The position numbers and the translations under genes are program-made. From the NCBI GenBank assembly GCA_020253595.1, contig JADCBH010000131.1:1-13524 (forward strand): a DNA stretch of 13,524 bases, in the 5' to 3' direction. Source of the stretch: Brevundimonas sp. (GTDB taxonomy: Bacteria; Pseudomonadota; Alphaproteobacteria; Caulobacterales; Caulobacteraceae). Below, piece by piece: positions 6,693-12,421 of the stretch; positions within the stretch are counted from its first letter, which is position 1; each line of letters begins with the position of its first letter. The notes below the pieces were generated by a model. It did no database searches. It was given only the letters and a program-made list of their open reading frames with translations, and was not told the DNA's origin.

Positions 6693-6716
6693 CCCCGGCC
6701 GCTCGCGCAGCCGGGG
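6693..6716 (-). terminator. Hairpin terminator after the DUF6481-like gene
   Basis: CCCCGGC (6693-6699) and GCCGGGG (6710-6716) form a 7-bp GC stem with a 10-base loop, ten bases past the stop on the minus strand. There is no T run. It could also end transcription coming from the tRNA side. Confidence 0.45.
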
Positions 6717-6726
6717 CCTTGGCATG

Positions 6727-7089
6727 TCAGCGCTGACGCGCCTTGCGAGCGGCGTACCGCGCGTCGCGGGCCGCCTTCTGCTCTTCCTTGGTCAACTGCT
6801 TGCGCTCCTTGCGGGCGGCGCGCTTCTCGGCGTCAATGGCCTCCTGCGCCTGACGCTCGGCCTCCAGGCGCTCGGCTTCCTTCTGCGCCTTCTCACGACG
6901 GATCTCGGCCTTTTCGGCCTCAAGACGACGCTTGGCCTCTTCCTTCTCGGCGGCGCGCTTTTCCTGAAGCTTGTCGAACTCGGGATCGGGGGCGGCCGGC
7001 TTGGGCTTGAACTTGGCCAGCAGCGCCTTCTTGGCCTCCTGCTGGGCGGTCAGTCTGTCGGTGAAGCCGGTCTGTTTCAGGTCTCTCAT
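6727..7089 (-). CDS. DUF6481-like charged alpha-helical protein
   Basis: This 120-residue protein starts MRDLKQTGFTDRLTAQQEAK. An AKKALLAKFKPKPAAPDPEF segment follows, and then an almost unbroken Lys/Arg/Glu/Ala-rich helix from about residue 38 to the end, consistent with one long single alpha helix or coiled coil. The GFTDRLxxxxEAKKALLxKFKxxP opening is what I recall of DUF6481 proteins of alphaproteobacteria, whose role is unknown. The frame is open 25 codons further upstream, but ATG 7089 begins the family-like sequence. There is no signal peptide or membrane segment, so it is cytoplasmic. A high positive charge at the C-terminus (ARDARYAARKARQR) suggests possible nucleic acid or ribosome contact, which is inference only. 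Confidence 0.85.
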   Translation of the reverse strand: MRDLKQTGFTDRLTAQQEAKKALLAKFKPKPAAPDPEFDKLQEKRAAEKEEAKRRLEAEKAEIRREKAQKEAERLEAERQAQEAIDAEKRAARKERKQLTKEEQKAARDARYAARKARQR

Positions 7090-7198
7090 GCGGGAGATCG
7101 GTCGTCCTTGTTCGGTGTCTGGAGGGTCGTCGTCGTACCCGGAGGTCGGGCTGACGTCGCGCAAGCGTCGGCAAAGCGCAAACGCCGGTCGAAATCAA

Positions 7199-7231
7199 GC
7201 CGCGCGACCCGTGATGTCCGGCTCGCGCGGC
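7199..7231 (-). terminator. Terminator hairpin between the lipoprotein and DUF6481-like genes
   Basis: GCCGCGCGA (7199-7207) and TCGCGCGGC (7223-7231) form a perfect 9-bp stem. On the minus strand it is followed by TTGATTT, 55 bases after the lipoprotein stop. On the plus strand it is followed by CTTTCTT, so it could work in both directions. Confidence 0.65.
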
Positions 7232-7286
7232 CTTTCTTGCCGATATGGGACGACAGGGACCTATGTCCAGTGATCGAACAGCGGGA

Positions 7287-7469
7287 TCAGTCGGGCTTTT
7301 CGGCCTGACCGACCGCCGTGCCGGCGGCACCGCCCACCGCCGCGCCGACCGGACCGGCCACAATGGCCCCGGCGACCGCCCCGGTGGCCGCGCGCTGTTC
7401 GATGGTCTGGCCACAGGCCGAAAGCGCGGCGGCGGACAGGATCAGGGCGGGAACGATCAGTCGACGCAT
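7287..7469 (-). CDS. Small glycine-zipper lipoprotein
   Basis: This 60-residue protein is MRRLIVPALILSAAALSACG followed by QTIEQRAATGAVAGAIVAGP and a Gly/Ala tail. Residues 1-18 are a signal peptide ending in lipobox LSAC, so Cys19 should be lipidated and the mature protein anchored to a membrane facing the periplasm. The mature part has glycines repeated every three to five residues (G30, G34, G39, G42, G46, G50, G54), a glycine-zipper helix resembling short YMGG/osmotically-inducible-lipoprotein-like proteins. GGAG lies 5 bases before ATG 7469, and the upstream extension of the frame lacks any signal-like start. A terminator hairpin follows. The function is unknown. Confidence 0.85.
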   Translation of the reverse strand: MRRLIVPALILSAAALSACGQTIEQRAATGAVAGAIVAGPVGAAVGGAAGTAVGQAEKPD

Positions 7470-7593
7470 GGCGGTCTCCGGCGAGGAATGCAGATGTCCG
7501 CGCAACGTCGCTGTTCGGCTGGGGTTCCGCGACCAACGGCACCCCGCCCGCAAAGCACCCCGGCCACCCGCGAACCGGCTCGCCGCACGCCCT

Positions 7594-7803
7594 TCAGTCG
7601 GTCAGATAGAACAGGCCTTCCACGGTCGTGTCGAGCGCCCGGGCCAACGCCAACGCCAGCAGGGTCGAGGGCACGAATACGCCGTTCTCCACGGTGTTGA
7701 TCGTCTTTCTGGACACCCCCGCCCGATCGGCCAGCTCGGCCTGGGTCAGGCCGGCGGCGGTGCGCACCTCCTTGAGCCGGGACCCGAGCCGGGGGTCACC
7801 CAT
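7594..7803 (-). CDS. XRE family HTH transcriptional regulator
   Basis: This 69-residue protein is essentially one Cro/C1-type helix-turn-helix domain. It comprises RLKEVRTAAGLTQAELADRA at about 9-28, the recognition helix in GVSRKTINTVENGVFVPS at 29-46, and ALALARALDTTVEGLFYL at 50-67. It should bind DNA as a dimer at a short dyad. Its start overlaps the stop of the membrane-protein gene by 8 bases (ATGGGTGA), so the two are translated from one message. The likely target is the tandem 18-bp repeat in front of that operon, making it an autorepressor. Small XRE proteins next to a multipass membrane protein form a recurrent arrangement in bacteria, in which the membrane partner may sense or titrate the regulator. 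That role is inferred here. Confidence 0.93.
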   Translation of the reverse strand: MGDPRLGSRLKEVRTAAGLTQAELADRAGVSRKTINTVENGVFVPSTLLALALARALDTTVEGLFYLTD

Positions 7804-8461
7804 CGCGTCCCGCCTCGCGATCCAGCCAAGCGAACCGCAGCGCCGCCGTGGCCCCGGCTGCGGCCAGAGCGAACGGGATCGCCATGACCCCGAGCTCGGG
7901 TCGCCACAGGCCGAGCCCCAGCGCGAGAGTGGCCCCGACCATCACCACAACGAAGGCCCACACCACCGCCCGCGCCCTCAGGGCCTGGGTCAGTTCGTCC
8001 TCCAGATACTTGCGGTACCTGCGGCTGTTGACGTCCCAACCCATGGCCACCGCGGCCGCCACCCACGCATAGAGAACGGGCACGCCGGCGCGCAGATAGT
8101 CGAACATCTCACCCTCGCCCCGATGGATCGACAGCATCGCGCGGGTCCCCTCGAACAGGAACACCACTGTCACGATGGGCAGGATCCACAGCAGCATCGA
8201 CCTTTGCGCCTGCATCCGCTCGCTCTTGGCCCCGGGGCCCCGCCGGTTGTCCACCTCGCCAGGGCGTTGCATCCAGGCGATCAGCGCCCCGAGGCCGAAC
8301 AGGCCGAACCCCATTCCGGCGATGACCCCCGCCGTGGTGTCATCCACCCACCGCTCGCTCAGGGCCAACCCGGCACCGGCAAGCCCCAGCAGACACAGCC
8401 CCACCGCCCAGCGTTGCTTGCGCTGGCGGGCGCGTGCCTCATTGCGATCCAGATCGTCCAT
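7796..8461 (-). CDS. Six-helix membrane protein paired with the XRE regulator
   Basis: This 221-residue inner-membrane protein has six predicted helices as three pairs: residues 18-35 and 43-64, 88-106 and 123-142, 166-186 and 190-211. The N-terminus is charged (MDDLDRNEARARQRKQR). Cytoplasmic-type linkers are basic (RRGPGAKSERMQAQR at 73-87, RRYRKYLEDELTQALRARA at 147-165), which by the positive-inside rule puts both ends and these loops in the cytoplasm. I do not recognise a named family with certainty. It has no signature of a transporter or enzyme. A good GGAG lies 9 bases before ATG 8461, and immediately upstream is the tandem operator. It is cotranscribed with the XRE gene, whose start overlaps its stop. 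Confidence 0.88.
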   Translation of the reverse strand: MDDLDRNEARARQRKQRWAVGLCLLGLAGAGLALSERWVDDTTAGVIAGMGFGLFGLGALIAWMQRPGEVDNRRGPGAKSERMQAQRSMLLWILPIVTVVFLFEGTRAMLSIHRGEGEMFDYLRAGVPVLYAWVAAAVAMGWDVNSRRYRKYLEDELTQALRARAVVWAFVVVMVGATLALGLGLWRPELGVMAIPFALAAAGATAALRFAWLDREAGRDG

Positions 8462-8476
8462 GGCCGATATCTCCAG

Positions 8477-8512
8477 ATGTCACCTTCGGGTTACATATCA
8501 CCTATGGGTTAC
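8477..8512 (-). promoter_or_regulatory. Tandem 18-bp operator for the XRE/membrane-protein operon
   Basis: Two adjacent copies of an 18-base unit, ATGTCACCTTCGGGTTAC (8477-8494) and ATATCACCTATGGGTTAC (8495-8512), match at 15 of 18 positions. On the minus strand each reads GTAACC-N4-GGTGAY, an imperfect dyad of the size bound by a Cro/C1-type dimer. The conserved bases are the two half-sites and most of the changes fall in the centre, as expected of a protein-binding site. The pair lies between a -35-like TTGACC and the ribosome binding site of the operon, so binding should block transcription. Confidence 0.75.
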
Positions 8513-8522
8513 ATGGGGTCAA
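8494..8522 (-). promoter_or_regulatory. Candidate promoter of the membrane-protein/XRE operon
   Basis: On the minus strand TTGACC (8522-8517), a five-of-six match to the -35 consensus, is followed 16-18 bases later by an AT-containing TGATATG at 8500-8494. The -10 assignment is loose, but the operator overlaps it and the geometry suits steric repression. Confidence 0.5.
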
Positions 8523-8588
8523 GCAGGGCATTGGCTTTTCCGATCCGCCCGATAGGGTGAGGGCTCGTCCCCGGGGGTTTCTGTTCTG

Positions 8589-11255
8589 ATGTCGTCCGTC
8601 TTTGTCCGCCTCACCGCGACCAGCCTCGTCGCGCTCGCTGCCCTGTCCGCTCCGTTGTCTGCTCCGATGGCGGCCGCCGCCCAGACAGCGTCCCAGCCCC
8701 TGATTCCCGGTGCGTCCTTCGATCCGGCGGTCCCGACCGTGCGATCGGTGCTCGGCTATGACCCCGGCGACTTCGTCACCCGTCCGGCCGACGTCCGCCG
8801 CTACTTCGATGCGCTGGCCGCCCACGCCCCGGACCGGGTCGTCATGGGCGAATATGGCCGCACGCATGAAGGTCGTCCCCTGTGGTGGGCCGCCATCGGC
8901 ACGCCCGCCAACATCGCCCGCATGGATCAGATCCAGGCCAACTCCCGCGCCCTGACCGACCCCCGCGTAACCAGCGCGGCACGGGCCGACGCCATCATCG
9001 CCGACCAGCCCGCCGTGGTCTGGATGGCCTACTCCGTCCACGGCGACGAGATCAGCCCGGCCGACGCCGCCATGGCCGCGGCCCATCATCTGCTCGCCTC
9101 GCGCGATCCGGCGGTTCAGGACTGGCTGTCGAAGACACTCGTCATCATGGTCCCGACCCAGAACCCGGACGGCCGCGACCGCTTCACCGACAGCTTCTAC
9201 GCCGGCTTCGGCACCCGCCCGAACCCCGATCCCCTCTCGGCCGAGCGCGACCAGCCCTGGCCCGGCGGGCGGTTCAACCACGCCCTGTTCGACCTGAACC
9301 GCGACTGGTTCATCCAGACGCAGCCAGAGACGCAAGGCCACGCGCCGCTGGTTCTCGCCTGGCGGCCCCAGGTGCTGGTGGACAGCCACGAGATGGGCAC
9401 CGACCAGACCTTCTTCTTCCCGCCCGAGGCCGAGCCGCTCAATCCGCTCCTGACGCAGAACACGCTGGAGAGCCGCGAGCTGATCGGCAGGAACACCGCC
9501 CGCCGCTTCGACGAACAGGGCATCGCCTACTTCAACCGCCAGACCTACGACGCCTTCTATCCCGGCTATGGTGACGGCTGGCCGGCCTATCTCGGTTCGG
9601 TCTCCATGACCTATGAGCAGGGCTCGGCCCGGGGGCTGGCCGCCCGGCGGTCGTCGGGCGAGGTCATCACCTACCGTGAGACGGTCCGGAACCACCTGAT
9701 CGCCACCCTGTCGACCATCGAGGCCGCCGCCGCCAATCGCGAGCGGCTGCTGAGGAACGCTTATGCCTTCGGGCAGGACGGCGTGTCGGGCGGACGCGGG
9801 GCCTTTGTGCTCGCGCCTAACCCCGCCGATCCGACGTCGGTCGACAAGCTGGCGGGCCTTCTGACCCGCTCGGGCGTCGAGGTCGGCCAGACCGAGGCCG
9901 CCTTCACCGCCTGCGGCCAGAGCTGGCCCGCCGGGTCCTACATCGTGCCCCTGGCCCAGCCCCAGCGCCGCATGGCCGAGGTGCTGCTGAACCAGAACGT
10001 GCCGCTGGATCCCGACTTCCTCGCCGAGCAGGAGCGCCGCCGGGCCCGCGGCCTGGGCGACCAGATCTATGACGTCACCGCCTGGTCCATGCCGGTGATG
10101 TTCAATGTGCCGTTCGTCCGCTGCGGCACGGTTCCCTCGGTCGCCACCACTCCGGCGGGTTCGGCGCTCGTGCGGGCGGGCTCGGTCGCCGACGCCGGCG
10201 CGGCCTATGGCTATCTGGTCCAGCCCGGCGTGGCGGGGCTCAGGCTCATGGCCGCCGCGCTGCAGGACGGCGTGGTCATCCGCTCCCTCGAGCGGTCGTT
10301 CGAGAAAGACGGCCGCCGCTGGCCGTCCGGCACTCTGCTGATCACCCGCGCGGGGAATCCGGCCGACCTGACCGACCGGCTCCAGACGCTGGCGGCACAA
10401 ACCGGTGCCCGTGTCACCGGCATCGCCGACAGCTGGGTCTCCGACGGTCCCAGCTTCGGCTCGGACGGCGCGGTCCTGGTGCGCGCGCCCAACATCGCGC
10501 TCGCCTGGGACGAACCGACCAGCCCGACGGCCGCCGGCGCGGCCCGCCACATCCTGGAGCGCGAGTTCGGCCTGCCGGTCACGGTCGTGCGCGCCGCCAG
10601 CCTGTCGTCCGCCGACCTCAGCCGCTTCCAGGTCCTGATCCTGCCCGAGGGCGGCAGCTATGAGAGCGCGCTCGGCGCGGGCGGCATCGCCAACCTGCGC
10701 GGCTGGGTCCAGCGTGGCGGCACCCTCATCACGCTCGGTCGCGCCAGCCGCCTGATGGCCGACGAGGACGCCAACCTGCTCGCCTCGCGCCGTCAGGACC
10801 CCTCGTCCGAGGCCGAAGACGCCGCCGCCGAGATCATCGCTGACGAGGCCCACTACGAAAGCCTGATCGGCGTGGCCGAGCCCGGCCCGGCCAGCGTCGC
10901 CGGCGCCCTGGCGCTCGCCCAGGTCGACACCGAGCACTGGCTCGCCGCCGGCATCGCCCCCACCGTCAATGTGCTGGTCATGGGCGCCGACATCTACGCC
11001 CCGCTCGGTCAGGGCGAGGGCGTCAACGTCGTCCGCTTCGCCGGTCCGGATGATCTCGTCGTCTCGGGTCAGATGTGGGCCGAGAACCGCGCCCGCCTGG
11101 CCTTCAAGCCGGCGGTGATGGTCAACAGCCTGGGCCGGGGCCAGCTCATCGCCTTCACCCAGGACCCGACCGTGCGCGGCTATCTGGAGGGCCTCAAACC
11201 CCTCCTCATCAACGCCGTCCTGCTGGGCCCCGCCCGCAGCTCGCCGGCCTGGTAA
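8589..11255 (+). CDS. Secreted M14 family zinc metallopeptidase with C-terminal amidotransferase-like domain
   Basis: This is an 888-residue precursor. Residues 1-31 are a signal peptide ending AAAA before Gln32, so the protein is exported. The M14 carboxypeptidase domain covers about 50-380. Its zinc ligands are His151 and Glu154 (SVHGDE) and His267 (VDSHEMG), with QNPDGRDRF at 191-199 and the likely catalytic Glu343 in MTYEQGSARG. The rest, about 390-880, is a long extension. It includes a segment near 630-725 (RHILEREFGLPVTVVRA, SRFQVLILPEGG, GTLITLGRA) resembling a class I glutamine amidotransferase-like fold. M14 enzymes cleave C-terminal residues of peptides; the true substrate is unknown. 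The signal peptide fixes the ATG start. Only a weak G-run precedes it. The gene is divergent from the XRE/membrane-protein operon. Confidence 0.93.
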   Translation: MSSVFVRLTATSLVALAALSAPLSAPMAAAAQTASQPLIPGASFDPAVPTVRSVLGYDPGDFVTRPADVRRYFDALAAHAPDRVVMGEYGRTHEGRPLWWAAIGTPANIARMDQIQANSRALTDPRVTSAARADAIIADQPAVVWMAYSVHGDEISPADAAMAAAHHLLASRDPAVQDWLSKTLVIMVPTQNPDGRDRFTDSFYAGFGTRPNPDPLSAERDQPWPGGRFNHALFDLNRDWFIQTQPETQGHAPLVLAWRPQVLVDSHEMGTDQTFFFPPEAEPLNPLLTQNTLESRELIGRNTARRFDEQGIAYFNRQTYDAFYPGYGDGWPAYLGSVSMTYEQGSARGLAARRSSGEVITYRETVRNHLIATLSTIEAAAANRERLLRNAYAFGQDGVSGGRGAFVLAPNPADPTSVDKLAGLLTRSGVEVGQTEAAFTACGQSWPAGSYIVPLAQPQRRMAEVLLNQNVPLDPDFLAEQERRRARGLGDQIYDVTAWSMPVMFNVPFVRCGTVPSVATTPAGSALVRAGSVADAGAAYGYLVQPGVAGLRLMAAALQDGVVIRSLERSFEKDGRRWPSGTLLITRAGNPADLTDRLQTLAAQTGARVTGIADSWVSDGPSFGSDGAVLVRAPNIALAWDEPTSPTAAGAARHILEREFGLPVTVVRAASLSSADLSRFQVLILPEGGSYESALGAGGIANLRGWVQRGGTLITLGRASRLMADEDANLLASRRQDPSSEAEDAAAEIIADEAHYESLIGVAEPGPASVAGALALAQVDTEHWLAAGIAPTVNVLVMGADIYAPLGQGEGVNVVRFAGPDDLVVSGQMWAENRARLAFKPAVMVNSLGRGQLIAFTQDPTVRGYLEGLKPLLINAVLLGPARSSPAW

Positions 11256-11268
11256 GCCCACCCTGTCT

Positions 11269-11336
11269 CCTCCCCCTTCATGGGGGAGGTGGCAGCGAGC
11301 GCTTCGCGAGCTGACGGAGGGGGCCCACCCCCTCCG
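11269..11336. repeat. REP-like composite palindromic intergenic element
   Basis: Two strong hairpins flank a short AGCGAG-rich middle. The first is CCTCCCCC/GGGGGAGG (11269-11276 with 11282-11289, 5-base loop). The second is CGGAGGGGG/CCCCCTCCG (11315-11323 with 11328-11336, 4-base loop). The outer arms are near-reverse copies of each other, so the whole element is itself roughly palindromic. It lies 13 bases after the peptidase stop. The pattern is like the dispersed repeats I recall from Caulobacterales intergenic DNA; copy number cannot be seen here. It may also attenuate read-through between the two + strand genes. Confidence 0.7.
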
Positions 11337-11399
11337 GCAACCTTGTTCGCCCGAAGCCGTTTGGAAGGTTCGACAGGGCCCAGCCCGGAAAGACTTCCC

Positions 11400-12335
11400 A
11401 TGACGACCCGATCCCTGATGGCCGGCATCGCCGCCGGCACCCTGCTGCTCGCCTCGGGCGCCGTCGCCCAGACCCCCTATAGCCAGACCCCCTACAACCA
11501 GACCCCCTACGGCCAGTCCCGGCCCTCGACGGGCCAGGAGGTCTTCGGCCAGATCCTGCAGAACCTGTTCGGCGGCCAGACCACCGGCACGCTGGATGCG
11601 GAATGGAGCCGGGGCCGCCGCGCCCTGGCCGGTCAGCAGACCGCTTTCAACAACCGCCTCGATGCCGAGGTCCGCTCGGGCGCGCTCCAGTCCTGGTCGG
11701 CCGACCGCATCCGCACCGACTATGACGCCCTGGTCCGGCTGGAGGCCGACTATGGCCGCGACGGCCGCTTCACGACACAGGAACGTCAGGACCTGACCGC
11801 CCGCTACGACGCCCTGACCCGCGCGGAACAGGACGGCGGCTACGGCGACGACCTCGGCGGCTATTCGTCGGTCGCCGATGGCCGGGCCGAGTTCCAGCGC
11901 CGCGTCGACGCCGCCGTCAGCGCCCGTCGCCTCAGCCGCACCGACGCCAACCGCCTGCGCGCCGACTACGCCGCCCTGATCCGCATGGAGGCCGAGTATC
12001 AGCGCGGCGGCCTGACCGCGCGCGAGCGTCAGGACATCGAGACCCGTCTGGACGCCCTGGACGCCCGCATCGGCGACGGCGGCTACGGCGGTGGCGGTTG
12101 GAACGGCAACTGGGACGGCAACTGGCAACAGACCCCGCGCGAGCGCCTCACCGCCATCGAGCGCGCCCTCCCGTCCCTGAACCGGGGCGAGGCCGCCGAC
12201 CGCCTCCGCGTCCAGCTCGAGGACCTCACCCGCCTCGACGCCGCCTACACCCGGATCACGGCCTCGGCCGACGACCGCGCCTACTTGGACCGCCGCATCG
12301 GCGAGCTGGAGGTTCAGGCGCGCATTCGCCGCTAA
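11400..12335 (+). CDS. Secreted protein with three internal helical repeats
   Basis: This is a 311-residue precursor. Residues 1-23 form a signal peptide ending AVA before Gln24, followed by a QTPY-rich spacer (TPYSQTPYNQTPYGQS) and a segment EVFGQILQNLFGG. The remainder is three related units of about 65 residues, at roughly 79-145, 162-228 and 247-309. They share patterns such as FNNRLDAEVRSG/FQRRVDAAVSAR, then RTDYDALVRLEADY/RADYAALIRMEAEY/QLEDLTRLDAAY, then TTQERQDLTARYDAL/TARERQDIETRLDAL/SADDRAYLDRRIGEL. Gly/Tyr/Trp-rich linkers (YGGGGWNGNWDGNW) separate units two and three. I do not know a name for it; it looks like a periplasmic helical repeat protein. ATG 11400 is preferred because it begins the signal peptide, although the frame is open back to 11280 through the REP-like element. 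Confidence 0.85.
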   Translation: MTTRSLMAGIAAGTLLLASGAVAQTPYSQTPYNQTPYGQSRPSTGQEVFGQILQNLFGGQTTGTLDAEWSRGRRALAGQQTAFNNRLDAEVRSGALQSWSADRIRTDYDALVRLEADYGRDGRFTTQERQDLTARYDALTRAEQDGGYGDDLGGYSSVADGRAEFQRRVDAAVSARRLSRTDANRLRADYAALIRMEAEYQRGGLTARERQDIETRLDALDARIGDGGYGGGGWNGNWDGNWQQTPRERLTAIERALPSLNRGEAADRLRVQLEDLTRLDAAYTRITASADDRAYLDRRIGELEVQARIRR

Positions 12336-12342
12336 GGCCGGC

Positions 12343-12377
12343 GGCGAGATGGGGTTCGTAAGCGACCCCATCTCGCC
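12343..12377 (+). terminator. Long perfect hairpin terminator
   Basis: GGCGAGATGGGG (12343-12354) and CCCCATCTCGCC (12366-12377) are perfect 12-bp inverted repeats. An inner TCG/CGA pairing closes a four-base loop after one bulge. It begins 7 bases past the stop of the repeat protein. There is no T run, but the stem is the strongest in the window and marks the edge between the secreted-protein genes and the restriction gene. Confidence 0.7.
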
Positions 12378-12421
12378 CCTCGCGGCCGAGCGTGTAACAA
12401 GGGGCGACTAGGGACCGCCTC

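Noticed and set aside
7628..8560. 310-codon plus-strand frame opposite the XRE/membrane-protein operon.
   Set aside because: Pro/His/Gln/Arg-rich composition with no domain. The minus-strand genes have clear HTH and membrane-helix patterns.
11280..11399. 40-residue N-terminal extension of the repeat protein.
   Set aside because: It is translated from the palindromic intergenic element and would bury the signal peptide that begins at 11400.
8502..12371. Open minus-strand frame of 1289 codons opposite the M14 peptidase and repeat protein.
   Set aside because: It lies exactly antisense to two genes with signal peptides and recognisable motifs, has Gly/Ala/Val/Asp-rich low-complexity composition with no domain, and crosses two gene boundaries. 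Long antisense frames are expected in DNA with very high GC3.
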